A stretch of DNA of 64,000 bases, taken from Rhabdophis nuchalis. Its lineage: Eukaryota; Chordata; Lepidosauria; Squamata; Natricidae. The notes below the pieces were generated by a model. That model was not told where the DNA came from. It saw only the letters and a list, made by a program, of their open reading frames with translations, and ran no database searches. The DNA lies in assembly GCA_039707465.1 (NCBI GenBank), contig CM077652.1, forward strand, positions 40,424,118-40,488,117. Direction: 5' to 3'. Below are positions 10,601-24,800 of the stretch, piece after piece. The translations under genes were made by a program, and so were the position numbers. Positions within the stretch are counted from its first letter, which is position 1. Every line of letters starts with the position of its first letter.

Positions 10601-12599
10601 GATTGGTTGATCTGAGCTTTCCCTGAGAAGTTACAGCCAAGAGAATCACAGAATTGACAAAAGAACTCAGTTTAGCCAGGAACTGCAAATTTGGATACAG
10701 AGCTCAAATTCGAACGAGAAACACAAATTGGATGCTATGTGGGATGGAAAAGGCGGGAAAAAAGTCGATTGGTTGATCTGAGCTTTCCCTTAGAAGTTAC
10801 AGCCAAGCGTGTATCCGAATTGAGGAAAGAATTCAATTTAGCCAGGAACTGCAAATTTCGATGAAGAGCTCAAATTCGAACGAGAAACACATATTGGGTG
10901 CTATCTGGAATGCTAAACCCGAAAAACAAGTTGATTGGTTGGTCTGAGCTTTCCCTGAGAAATTACAGCAAAGCGTATCTCAGAATTGGCAAAAGAACTC
11001 AGTTTAGCCAGGAACTGCACATTTGGATCCAGAGCTCAAATTCGAACGAGAAACACAAATTGGATGGTATCTGGGATGCAGAAGCCGAAAAACAAGTAGA
11101 TTGGTTGATCTGAGCTTTCGCTGAGAAGTTACAGCAAAGCGTATCTCAGAATTGGCAAAAGAACTCAGTTTAGACAGGTACTACAAATCTGGATCCAGAG
11201 CTCAAATTTGAACGAGAAACACAAATTGGATGCTATGTGGGATGGAAAAGGCGGGAAAAAAGTCGATTGGTTGATCTGAGCTTTCCCTTAGAAGTTACAG
11301 CCAAGCGTGCATCCGAATTGAGGAAAGAATTCAATTTAGCCAGGAACTGCAAATTTGGATGAAGAGCTCAAATTCGAACGAGAAACACATCTTGGATTGT
11401 ATCTGGGATGCAGAAGCTGAAAAACAAGTCGATTGGTTGATCTGAGCTTTCCCTGAGAAGTTACAGCAAAGCGTATCTCAGAATTGGCAAAAGAACTCAG
11501 TTTAGCCAGCAACTGCAAATTTGGATGCAGAGCTCAAATTCGAACGAGAAACACAAATTGGATGGTATCTGGGATGCAGAAGCCGAAAAACAAGTAGATT
11601 GGTTGATCTGAGCTTTCCCTGAGAAGTTACAGCCAACCATATCTCAGAATTGAGGAAAGAACTCAATTTAGCCAGGCACTGCAAATTTGGATCCAGACCT
11701 CAAATTCGAACGAGAAACACAAATTGGATGCTATCTGGGATGTAGAAGCCGGAAAACAAATCTGTTGGTTGATCTGACCTTTCCCTGAGAAGTTACAGCC
11801 AACCGTATCTCAGAATTGAGGAACGAACTCAATTTAGCCAAGAACTGCAAATTTGGATCCAGAGCTCAAATTCGATCGAGAAACACATATTGGATGCTAT
11901 CTGGGATGCAGAAGCCGGAAAACAAGTCGATTGGTTGATCTGAGCTTTCCCTGAGAAGTTACAGCCAAGCGTATATCAGAATTGACAAAAGAACTCAGTT
12001 TAGCCAGGAACTGCAAATTTGGAACCAGAGCTCAAATTCGAACGAGAAACACATATTGGATGCTATCTGGAATGCTAAACCCGAAAAACAAGTCGATTGG
12101 TTGATCTGAGCTTTCCCTGAGAAGTTACAGCCAAGCGTATCTCAGTATTGAGGAAAGAACTCAATTTAGCCAGGAACTGCAAATTTGGATCCAGACCTCA
12201 AATTCGAACGAGAAACACAAATTGGATGGTATCTCGGATGTAGACGCCGAAAAACAAGTTGATTGTTTTATCTGAGCTTTCCCTGAGAAGTTACAGACAA
12301 GCGTATCTCAGAATTGAGGAGAGAACTCAATTTAGCCAGGAATTGCAAATTTGGATCCAGAGCTCAAATTCGATCGAGAAACACATATTGGATGCTATCT
12401 GCGATGTAGAAGCAGGATAACAAGTTGATTGGTTGATCTGAACTTTCCCTGAGAAATTACAGCCAACCGTATCTCAGAATTGACAAAAGAAATCAATTTA
12501 GCCAGGAACTGCAAATTTGGATCCAGAGCTCAAATTCGAACGGGAAACACATATTGGATGCTATCTAGAATGCTAAACGTGAAAAACAAATTTATTGGT

Positions 12600-15500
12600 T
12601 GATCTGAGCTTTCCCTGAGAAGTTACAGCCAAGCATATCTCAAAATTGAGGAAAGAACTCAATTTAGCCAGGAACTGCAAATTTGGATCCAGAGCTCAAA
12701 TTCGATCAAGAAACACATATTGGATGCTATCTAGGATGCAGAAGCCGGCAAACAAGTCGATTGGTTGATCTGAGCTTTCCCTGAGATGTTAAAGCCAAGC
12801 GTATCTCAGAATTGACAAAAGAACTCACTTTAGCCAGGAACTGCATATTTGGATGCAGAGCTCAAATTCGAACGAGAAACACAAATTGGATGGTATCTCG
12901 GATGTAGACGCCGAAAAACAAGTTGATTGGTTGATCTGACCTTTCCCTGAGAAGTTACAGCCAACCGTATCTCAGAATTGAGGAAAGAACTCAATTTAGC
13001 CAGGCACTGCAAATTTGGATCCAGACCTCAAATTCGAACGAGAAACACATATTTGATGCTATCTGGAATGCTAAACCTGAAAAAAAAAGTTGATTGGTTG
13101 ATCTGACCTTTCCCTGAGAAGTTACAGCCAACCATATCTCAGAATTGAGGAAAGAACTCAATTTAGCCAGGAACTCCAAATTTGGATCCAGAGCTCAAAT
13201 TCGAATGAGAAACACATATGGGATGCTATCTGGGATGCAGAAGCCGGAAAACAAGTCGATTGGTTGATCTGAGCTTTCCCTAAGAAGTTAAAGCCAACCG
13301 TATCTCAGAATTGACAAAAGAACTCAGTTTAGCCAGGAACTGCAAATTTGGATGCAGAGGTCAAATTTGAACGAGAAACACAAATTGGATGGTATCTCGG
13401 ATGCAGAAGCCGAAAAACAAGTCGATTGGTTGATCTGAGCTTTCCCTGAGAAGTTACAGCCAAGCGTATCTCAGAATTGAGGAAAGAACTCAATTTAGCC
13501 AAGCACAAATTTGGATCCAGAGCTCAAATTCGGTCGAGAAACACATATTGGATGCTATCTGGGATGCAGAAGCCGAAAAACAAGTCGATTGGTTGATCTG
13601 AGCTTTCCCTGAGAAGTTACAGCCAACCATATCTCAGAATTGAGGAAAGAACTCAATTTAGCCAGGCACTGCAAATTTGGATTCAGACCTCAAATTCGAA
13701 CGAGAAACACATATTTCATGCTATCTGGAATGCTAAACCTGAAAAACAAGTTGATTGGTTGATCTGAGCTTTCCCTGAGAAGTTACAGCCAACCGTATCT
13801 CAGATTGAGGAAAGAACTCAATTTAGCCAGGAACTGCAAATTTGGATCCAGAGCTCAAATTCGGTGAAGAAACACATATTGGATGCTATGTGGGATGTAG
13901 ACGCCGGAAAACAAGTCGATTGGTTGATCTGACCTTTCCCTGAGAAGTTACAGCCAACCGTATCTCAGAATTGAGGAAAGAACTCAATATAGCCAGGAAC
14001 TGCATTTTTGGATGCAGAGCTCAAATTCGAATGAGAAACACAAATTGGATGGTATCTCGGATGTAGACGCCGAAAAACTAGTTGATTGGTTGATCTGACC
14101 TTTCCCTGAGAAGTTACAGCCAACCATATCTCAGAATTGAGGAAAGAACTCAATTTAGCCAGGCACTGCAAATTTGGATCCAGACCTCAAATTCGAACGA
14201 GAAACACATATTTGATGCTATCTGGAATGCTAAACCTGAAAAACAAGTTGATTGGTTGATCTGAGCTTTCCCTGAGAAGTTACAGCCAACCGTATCTCAG
14301 ATTGAGGAAAGAACTCAATTTAGCCAGGAACTGCAAATTTGGATCCAGAGCTCAAATTCGGTCAAGAAACACATATTGGATGCTATCTGGGATGTAGACG
14401 CCGGAAAACAAGTCGATTGGTTGATCTGACCTTTCCCTGAGAAGTTACAGCCAACCGTATCTCAGAATTGAGGAAAGAACTCAATTTAGCCAGGAACTCC
14501 AAATTTGGATCCAGAGCTCAAATTCGAACGAGAAACACAAATTGGATGGTATCTCGGATGCAGAAGCCGAAAAACAAGTCGATTGGTTGATCTGAGCTTT
14601 CCCTAAGAAGTTAAAGCCAACCGTATCTCAGGATTGACAAAAGAACTCAGTTTAGCCAGGAACTGCAAATTTGGATCCAGAGCTCAAATTCGAACGAGAA
14701 ACACATATTGGATGGTATCTGGGATGCAGAAGCCGAAAAACAAGTCGATTGGTTGATCGGAGCTTTCCCTGAGAAGTTACAGCAAAGCGTATCTCAGAAT
14801 TGGCAAAAGAACTCAGTTTAGCCAGGAACTGCAAATTTGGATGCAGAGCTCAAATTCGAACGAGAAACACATATTGGATGGTATCTGGGATGCAGAAGCC
14901 GAAAAACAATTCGAAAGGTTGATCGGAGCTTTCCCTGAGAAGTTACAGCCAAGCGTATCTCAGAATTGACAAAAGAACTCAGTTTAGCCAGGAACTGCAA
15001 ATTTGGATGCAGAGCTCAAATTCGAACGAGAAACACATATTGGATGGTATCTGGGATGCAGAAGCCGAAAAACAAGTCGATTGGTTGATCTGAGCTTTCC
15101 CTAAGAAGTTACAGCAAAGCGTATCTCAGAATTGGCAAAAGAACTCAGTTTAGCCAGGAACTGCAAATTTGGATGCAGAGCTCAAATTCGAACGAGAAAC
15201 ACATATTGGATGGTATCTGGGATGCAGAAGCCGAAAAACAAGTCGAAAGGTTGATCGGAGCTTTCCCTGAGAAGTTACAGCAAAGCGTATCTCAGAATTG
15301 GCAAAAGAACTCAGTTTAGCCAGGTACTGCAAATTTGGATGCAGAGCTCAAATTCGAACGAGAAACACATATTGGATGGTATCTGGGATGCAGAAGCCGA
15401 AAAACAAGTCGATTGGTTGATCGGAGCTTTCCCTGAGAAGTTACAGCAAAGCGTATCTCAGAATTGGCAAAAGAACTCAGTTTAGCCAGGTACTACAAAT

Positions 15501-18500
15501 TTGGATGCAGAGCTCAAATTCGAACGAGAAACACATATTGGATGGTATCTGGGATGCAGAAGCCGAAAAACAAGTCGATTGGTTGATCGAAGCTTTCCCT
15601 GAGAAGTTACAGCAAAGCGTATCTCAGAATTGGCAAAAGAACTCAGTTTATCCAGGAACTGCAAATTTGGATGCAGAGCTCAAATTCGAATGAGAAACAC
15701 ATATTGGATGGTATCTGGGATGCAGAAGCCGAAAAACAAGTCGATTGGTTGATCGAAGCTTTCCCTGAGAAGTTACAGCAAAGCATATCTCAGAATTGGC
15801 AAAAGAACTCAATTTAGCCAGGCACTGCAAATTTGGATCCAGACCTCAAATTCGAACGAGAAACACAAATTGGATGCAATCTGGGATGTAGAAGCCGGAA
15901 AACAAATCTGTTGGTTGATCTGACCTTTCCCTGAGAAGTTACAGCCAACCGTATCTCAGAATTGAGGAAAGCACTCAAATTTGGATCCAGACCTCAAATT
16001 CGAACGAGAAACACAAATTGGATGGTATCTCGGATGTAGACGCCGAAAAACAAGTTGATTGTTTTATCTGAGCTTTCCCTGAGAAGTTACAGCCAACCAT
16101 ATCTTTGATTGAGGAAAGATCTCAATTTAGCCAGGAACTGCAAATTTGGATCCAGAGCTCAAATTTGGTCGAGAAACACATATTGGATGCTATCTGGGAT
16201 GTAGAAGCCGGAAAACAAGTCGATTGGTTGATCTGAGCTTTCCCTAAGAAGTTAAAGCCAACCGTATCTCAGAATTGAGGAAAGAACTCAATTTAGCCAG
16301 GAACTCCAAATTTGGATCCAGAGCTCAAATTCGAATGAGAAACACATATGGGATGCTATCTGGGATGCAGAAGCCGGAAAACAAGTCGATTGGTTGATCT
16401 GAGCTTTCCCTAAGAAGTTAAAGCCAACCGTATCTCAGAATTGACAAAAGAACTCAGTTTAGCCAGGAACTGCAAATTTGGATGCAGAGGTCAAATTTGA
16501 ACGAGAAACACAAATTGGATGGTATCTCGGATGCAGAAGCCGAAAAACAAGTCGATTGGTTGATCTGAGCTTTCCCTGAGAAGTTACAGCCAAGCATATC
16601 TCAAAATTGAGGAAAGAACTCAATTTAGCCAGGAACTGCAAATTTGGATCCAGAGCTCAAATTCGATCAAGAAACACATATTGGATGCTATCTAGGATGC
16701 AGAAGCCGGCAAACAAGTCGATTGGTTGATCTGAGCTTTCCCTGAGATGTTAAAGCCAAGCGTATCTCAGAATTGACAAAAGAACTCACTTTAGCCAGGA
16801 ACTGCATATTTGGATGCAGAGCTCAAATTCGAACGAGAAACACAAATTGGATGGTATCTCGGATGTAGACGCCGAAAAACAAGTTGATTGGTTGATCTGA
16901 CCTTTCCCTGAGAAGTTACAGCCAACCGTATCTCAGAATTGAGGAAAGAACTCAATTTAGCCAGGCACTGCAAATTTGGATCCAGACCTCAAATTCGAAC
17001 GAGAAACACATATTTGATGCTATCTGGAATGCTAAACCTGAAAAAAAAAGTTGATTGGTTGATCTGACCTTTCCCTGAGAAGTTACAGCCAACCATATCT
17101 CAGAATTGAGGAAAGAACTCAATTTAGCCAGGAACTCCAAATTTGGATCCAGAGCTCAAATTCGAATGAGAAACACATATGGGATGCTATCTGGGATGCA
17201 GAAGCCGGAAAACAAGTCGATTGGTTGATCTGAGCTTTCCCTAAGAAGTTAAAGCCAACCGTATCTCAGAATTGACAAAAGAACTCAGTTTAGCCAGGAA
17301 CTGCAAATTTGGATGCAGAGGTCAAATTTGAACGAGAAACACAAATTGGATGGTATCTCGGATGCAGAAGCCGAAAAACAAGTCGATTGGTTGATCTGAG
17401 CTTTCCCTGAGAAGTTACAGCCAAGCGTATCTCAGAATTGAGGAAAGAACTCAATTTAGCCAAGCACAAATTTGGATCCAGAGCTCAAATTCGGTCGAGA
17501 AACACATATTGGATGCTATCTGGGATGCAGAAGCCGAAAAACAAGTCGATTGGTTGATCTGAGCTTTCCCTGAGAAGTTACAGCCAACCATATCTCAGAA
17601 TTGAGGAAAGAACTCAATTTAGCCAGGCACTGCAAATTTGGATTCAGACCTCAAATTCGAACGAGAAACACATATTTCATGCTATCTGGAATGCTAAACC
17701 TGAAAAACAAGTTGATTGGTTGATCTGAGCTTTCCCTGAGAAGTTACAGCCAACCGTATCTCAGATTGAGGAAAGAACTCAATTTAGCCAGGAACTGCAA
17801 ATTTGGATCCAGAGCTCAAATTCGGTGAAGAAACACATATTGGATGCTATGTGGGATGTAGACGCCGGAAAACAAGTCGATTGGTTGATCTGACCTTTCC
17901 CTGAGAAGTTACAGCCAACCGTATCTCAGAATTGAGGAAAGAACTCAATATAGCCAGGAACTGCATTTTTGGATGCAGAGCTCAAATTCGAATGAGAAAC
18001 ACAAATTGGATGGTATCTCGGATGTAGACGCCGAAAAACTAGTTGATTGGTTGATCTGACCTTTCCCTGAGAAGTTACAGCCAACCATATCTCAGAATTG
18101 AGGAAAGAACTCAATTTAGCCAGGCACTGCAAATTTGGATCCAGACCTCAAATTCGAACGAGAAACACATATTTGATGCTATCTGGAATGCTAAACCTGA
18201 AAAACAAGTTGATTGGTTGATCTGAGCTTTCCCTGAGAAGTTACAGCCAACCGTATCTCAGATTGAGGAAAGAACTCAATTTAGCCAGGAACTGCAAATT
18301 TGGATCCAGAGCTCAAATTCGGTCAAGAAACACATATTGGATGCTATCTGGGATGTAGACGCCGGAAAACAAGTCGATTGGTTGATCTGACCTTTCCCTG
18401 AGAAGTTACAGCCAACCGTATCTCAGAATTGAGGAAAGAACTCAATTTAGCCAGGAACTCCAAATTTGGATCCAGAGCTCAAATTCGAACGAGAAACACA

Positions 18501-20550
18501 AATTGGATGGTATCTCGGATGCAGAAGCCGAAAAACAAGTCGATTGGTTGATCTGAGCTTTCCCTAAGAAGTTAAAGCCAACCGTATCTCAGGATTGACA
18601 AAAGAACTCAGTTTAGCCAGGAACTGCAAATTTGGATCCAGAGCTCAAATTCGAACGAGAAACACATATTGGATGGTATCTGGGATGCAGAAGCCGAAAA
18701 ACAAGTCGATTGGTTGATCGGAGCTTTCCCTGAGAAGTTACAGCAAAGCGTATCTCAGAATTGGCAAAAGAACTCAGTTTAGCCAGGAACTGCAAATTTG
18801 GATGCAGAGCTCAAATTCGAACGAGAAACACATATTGGATGGTATCTGGGATGCAGAAGCCGAAAAACAATTCGAAAGGTTGATCGGAGCTTTCCCTGAG
18901 AAGTTACAGCCAAGCGTATCTCAGAATTGACAAAAGAACTCAGTTTAGCCAGGAACTGCAAATTTGGATGCAGAGCTCAAATTCGAACGAGAAACACATA
19001 TTGGATGGTATCTGGGATGCAGAAGCCGAAAAACAAGTCGATTGGTTGATCTGAGCTTTCCCTAAGAAGTTACAGCAAAGCGTATCTCAGAATTGGCAAA
19101 AGAACTCAGTTTAGCCAGGAACTGCAAATTTGGATGCAGAGCTCAAATTCGAACGAGAAACACATATTGGATGGTATCTGGGATGCAGAAGCCGAAAAAC
19201 AAGTCGAAAGGTTGATCGGAGCTTTCCCTGAGAAGTTACAGCAAAGCGTATCTCAGAATTGGCAAAAGAACTCAGTTTAGCCAGGTACTGCAAATTTGGA
19301 TGCAGAGCTCAAATTCGAACGAGAAACACATATTGGATGGTATCTGGGATGCAGAAGCCGAAAAACAAGTCGATTGGTTGATCGGAGCTTTCCCTGAGAA
19401 GTTACAGCAAAGCGTATCTCAGAATTGGCAAAAGAACTCAGTTTAGCCAGGTACTACAAATTTGGATGCAGAGCTCAAATTCGAACGAGAAACACATATT
19501 GGATGGTATCTGGGATGCAGAAGCCGAAAAACAAGTCGATTGGTTGATCGAAGCTTTCCCTGAGAAGTTACAGCAAAGCGTATCTCAGAATTGGCAAAAG
19601 AACTCAGTTTATCCAGGAACTGCAAATTTGGATGCAGAGCTCAAATTCGAATGAGAAACACATATTGGATGGTATCTGGGATGCAGAAGCCGAAAAACAA
19701 GTCGATTGGTTGATCGAAGCTTTCCCTGAGAAGTTACAGCAAAGCATATCTCAGAATTGGCAAAAGAACTCAATTTAGCCAGGCACTGCAAATTTGGATC
19801 CAGACCTCAAATTCGAACGAGAAACACAAATTGGATGCAATCTGGGATGTAGAAGCCGGAAAACAAATCTGTTGGTTGATCTGACCTTTCCCTGAGAAGT
19901 TACAGCCAACCGTATCTCAGAATTGAGGAAAGCACTCAAATTTGGATCCAGACCTCAAATTCGAACGAGAAACACAAATTGGATGGTATCTCGGATGTAG
20001 ACGCCGAAAAACAAGTTGATTGTTTTATCTGAGCTTTCCCTGAGAAGTTACAGCCAACCATATCTTTGATTGAGGAAAGATCTCAATTTAGCCAGGAACT
20101 GCAAATTTGGATCCAGAGCTCAAATTTGGTCGAGAAACACATATTGGATGCTATCTGGGATGTAGAAGCCGGAAAACAAGTCGATTGGTTGATCTGAGCT
20201 TTCCCTAAGAAGTTAAAGCCAACCGTATCTCAGAATTGAGGAAAGAACTCAATTTAGCCAGGAACTCCAAATTTGGATCCAGAGCTCAAATTCGAATGAG
20301 AAACACATATGGGATGCTATCTGGGATGCAGAAGCCGGAAAACAAGTCGATTGGTTGATCTGAGCTTTCCCTAAGAAGTTAAAGCCAACCGTATCTCAGA
20401 ATTGACAAAAGAACTCAGTTTAGCCAGGAACTGCAAATTTGGATGCAGAGGTCAAATTTGAACGAGAAACACAAATTGGATGGTATCTCGGATGCAGAAG
20501 CCGAAAAACAAGTCGATTGGTTGATCTGAGCTTTCCCTGAGAAGTTACAG
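12600..20550. repeat. Two tandem copies of a 3,961-bp higher-order satellite block
   Basis: Roughly 24 monomers from about 12,600 to 16,560 repeat in identical order at about 16,561-20,550. Corresponding landmarks are offset by exactly 3,961 bp: 12,830/16,791, 12,991/16,952, 13,965/17,926, 14,652/18,613, 15,150/19,111, 15,482/19,443 and 15,648/19,609. Even private errors are shared, such as the run of A at about 13,080 and 17,041 and the shortened monomer aagcacaaatttgg at about 13,500 and 17,461. The copies diverge at the right edge (agcatatctcaaaattg versus agcgtatctcagaattg), which marks the duplication boundary. Confidence 0.93.
14652..16092. repeat. Satellite segment homologous to 2,775-4,215
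   Basis: This stretch and its duplicate at 18,613-20,053 follow the same monomer order as 2,775-4,215 (offset 11,877 bp). Shared rare variants include acaattcgaaaggttg, ccaggtactgcaaatt, ccaggtactacaaatt and a shortened monomer with a ggaaagcactcaaattt junction. The left-block copy is interrupted immediately afterwards by the L2 at 4,229. The copies here continue uninterrupted into atatctttgattgagg, so they are empty-site relatives of the insertion. Confidence 0.88.
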
Positions 20551-21899
20551 CCAAGCGTATCTCAGAATTGAGGAAAGAACTCAATTTAGCCAAGAACTTC
20601 AAATTTGGATCCAGAGCTCAAATTCGGTCGAGAAACACATATTGGATGCTATCTGGGATGCAGAAGCCGAAAAACAAGTCGATTGGTTGATCTGAGCTTT
20701 CCCTGAGAAGTTACAGCCAGAATTGACAAAAGAACTCAATTTAGCAAGAAACTGTAAGTTTGGATCCTGAGCTCAAATACGAACGAGAAACACATATTGG
20801 ATGCTATCTGGGATGCAGAAGCCGGAAAACAAGTCGGTTGGTTAATCTGAGCTTTCCCTGAGATGTTACAGCCAAGCGTATCTCAGAATTGACAAAAGAA
20901 CTCACTTTAGCCAGGAACTGCATTTTTGGATGCAGAGCTCAAATTCGAACGAGAAACACAAATTGGATGGTATCTCGGATGTAGACGCCGAAAAACTAGT
21001 TGATTGGTTGATCTGACCTTTCCCTGAGAAGTTACAGCCAACCATATCTCAGAATTGAGGAAAGAACTCAATTTAGCCAGGCACTGCAAATTTGGATCCA
21101 GACCTCAAATTCGAACGAGAAACACATATTTCATGCTATCTGGAATGCTAAACCTGAAAAACAAGTTGATTGGTTGATCTGAGCTTTCCCTGAGAAGTTA
21201 CAGCCAACCGTATCTCAGATTGAGGAAAGAACTCAATTTAGCCAGGAACTGCATTTTTGGATGCAGAGCTCAAATTCGAATGAGAAACACAAATTGGATG
21301 GTATCTCGGATGTAGACGCCGAAAAACTAGTTGATTGGTTGATCTGACCTTTCCCTGAGAAGTTACAGCCAACCATATCTCAGAATTGAGGAAAGAACTC
21401 AATTTAGCCAGGCACTGCAAATTTGGATCCAGACCTCAAATTCGAACGAGAAACACATATTTGATGCTATCTGGAATGCTAAACCTCAAAAACAAGTTGA
21501 TTGGTTGATCTGAGCTTTCCCTGAGAAGTTACAGCCAACCGTATCTCAGATTGAGGAAAGAACTCAATTTAGCCAGGAACTGCAAATTTGGATCCAGAGC
21601 TCAAATTCGGTCAAGAAACACATATTGGATGCTATCTGGGATGTAGACGCCGGAAAACAAGTCGATTGGTTGATCTGACCTTTCCCTGAGAAGTTACAGC
21701 CAACCGTATCTCAGAATTGAGGAAAGAACTCAATTTAGCCAGGAACTCCAAATTTGGATCCAGAGCTCAAATTCGAACGAGAAACACAAATTGGATGGTA
21801 TCTCGGATGCAGAAGCCGAAAAACAAGTCGATTGGTTGATCTGAGCTTTCCCTAAGAAGTTAAAGCCAACCGTATCTCAGGATTGACAAAAGAACTCAG

Positions 21900-24800
21900 T
21901 TTAGCCAGGAACTGCAAATTTGGATGCAGAGGTCAAATTCGAACGGGAAACACAAATTGAATGGTATCTCGGATGCAGAAGCCGGAAAACAAGTCGATTG
22001 GTTGATCTGACCTTTCCCTGAGAAGTTACAGCCAAGCGTATCTCAGAATTGAGGAAATAACTCAATTTAGCCAGGAACTGCATATTTGGATCCAGAGCTC
22101 AAATTAGAACGGGAGACACAAATTGGATGGTATCTGGGATGTAGAAGCCGGAAAACAAGTCGATTGGTTGATCTGACCTTTCCCTGAGAAGTTGCAGCCA
22201 ACCGTATCTCAGAATTGACAAAAGAACTCAGTTTAGCCAGGAACTGCAAATTTGGATGCAGAGGTCAAATTCGAACGAGAAACACAAATTGGATGGTATC
22301 TCAGATGCAGAAGCCGAAAAACAAGTCGATTGGTTGATGTGACTTTTCCGTGAGAAGTTACAGCCAACCGTATCTCAGAATTGACAAAAGAACTGCCAGG
22401 AAATGCAACTTTGGATCCAGAGCTCAAATTCGAACGAGAAACACATATTGGATGCTAACTGGAATGCTAAACCTGAAAAACAAATTGATTGGTTGATCTG
22501 ACCTTTCCCTGAGAAGTTACAGCCAACTGTATCTCAGAATTGAGGAAAGAACTCAATTTAGCCAGGAACTGCAAATTTGGATCCAGAGCTCAAATTCGAA
22601 CGAGAAACACATATGGGATGCTATCTGGGATGCAGAAGCCGGAAAACAAGTCGATTGGTTGACCTGACCTTTTCCTGAGAAGTTACAGCCAACCGTATCT
22701 CAGAACTGAGGAAAGAACTCAATTTAGCCAGGACCTGCAAATTTGGATCAAGAGCTCAAATTCGAACGAGAAACACATATGGGATGCTATCTGGGATGCA
22801 GAAGCCCTAAACAAGTCGATTGGTTGATCTGAGCTTTCCCTGAGATGTTACAGGCAACCGTATCTCAGAATTGAGGAAAGAACTCAATTTAGCCAGGAAC
22901 TGCAAATTTGGATCCAGAGCTCAAATTCAAACGAGAAACACATATGGGATGCTATCTGGGATGCAGAAGCCCTAAACAAGTCGATTGGTTGATCTGAGCT
23001 TTCCCTGAGATGTTACAGCCAAGCGTATCTCAGAATTGAGGAAAGAACTCAATTTAGCCAGGAACTGCAAATTTGGATCCAGAGCTCAAATTCGATCGAG
23101 AAACACATATTGGATGCTATCTGGGATGTAGAAGCCGGAAAACAAATCTGTTGGTTGATCTGACCTTTCCCTGAGAAGTTACAGCCAAGCGTATCTCAGA
23201 ATTGAGGAAAGAACTCAATTTAGCCAAGAACTGCAAATTTGGATCCAGAGCTCAAATTCGATCGAGAAACACATATTGGATGCTATCTAGGATGCAGAAG
23301 CCGGCAAACAAGTCAATTAGTTGATCTGAGCTTTCCCTGAGATGTTACAGCCAAGCGTATTTCAGAATTGACAAAAGAACTCACTTTAGCCAGGAACTGC
23401 ATATTTGGATGCAGAGCTCAAATTCGAACGAGAAACACAAATTGGATGGTATCTCGGATGTAGACGCCGAAAAACAAGTTGATTGGTTGATCTGACCTTT
23501 CCCTGAGAAGTTACAGCCAACCGTATCTCAGAATTGAGGAAAGAACTCAATTTAGCCAGGCACTGCAAATTTGGATCCAGAGCTCAAATTCGAACGAGAA
23601 ACACATATTGGATGCTATCTAGAATGCTAAACCTGAAAAACAAGTCGATTGGTTGATCTGACCTTTCCCTGAGAAGTTACAGCCAACCGTATCTTTGATT
23701 GAGGAAAGAACTCAATTTAGCCAGGAACTGCAAATTTGGATCCAGAGCTCAAATTCGGTCGAGAAACACATATTGGATGCTATCTGGGATGTAGACGCCG
23801 GAAAACAAGTCGATTGGTTGATCTGACCTTTCCCTGAGAAGTTACAGCCAACTGTATCTCAGAATTGAGGATAGAACTCAATTTAGCCAGGAACTGCAAA
23901 TTTGAATCCAGAGCTCAAATTCGAACGAGAAACACATATTGGATGCTATCTAGAATGCTAAACCTGAAAAACAAGTCGATTGGTTGATCTGACCTTTCCC
24001 TGAGAAGTTACAGCCAAGCGTATCTAGGAATTGAGGAAAGAACTCAATTTAGCCAGGAACTGCATATTTGGATGCAGAGCTCAAATTAGAACGGGAAACA
24101 CAAATTGGATGGTATCTGGGATGTAGAAGCCGGAAAACAAGTCGATTGGTTGATCTGACCTTTCCCTAAGAAGTTGCAGCCAACCGTATCTCAGAATTGA
24201 CAAAAGAACTCAGTTTAGCCAGGAACTGCAAATTTGAATGCAGAGGTCAAATTCGAACGAGAAACACAAATTGGATGGTATCTCGGATGCAGAAGCCGAA
24301 AAACAAGTCAATTGGTTGATGTGACCCTTCCCTGAGAAGTTACAGCCAACTGTATCTCAGAATTGAGGAAAGAACTCAATTTAGCCAGGAACTGCAAATT
24401 TGGATCCAGAGCTCAAATTCGAACGAGAAACACATATGGGATGCTATCTGGGATGCAGAAGCCGGAAAACAAGTCGATTGGTTGACCTGACCTTTCCCTG
24501 AGAAGTTACAGCCAACCGTATCTCAGAACTGAGGAAAGAACTCAATTTAGCCAGGAACTGCAAATTTGGATCAAGAGCTCAAATTCGATCGAGAAACACA
24601 TATTGGATGCTGTCTGGGATGTAGAAGCCGGAAAACAAATCTGTTGGTTGATCTGACCTTTCCCTGAGAAGTTACAGCCAAGCGTATCTCAGAATTGAGG
24701 AAAGAACTCAATTTAGCCAAGAACTGCAAATTTGGATCCAGAGCTCAAATTCGATCGAGAAACACATATTGGATGCTATCTAGGATGCAGAAGCCGGCAA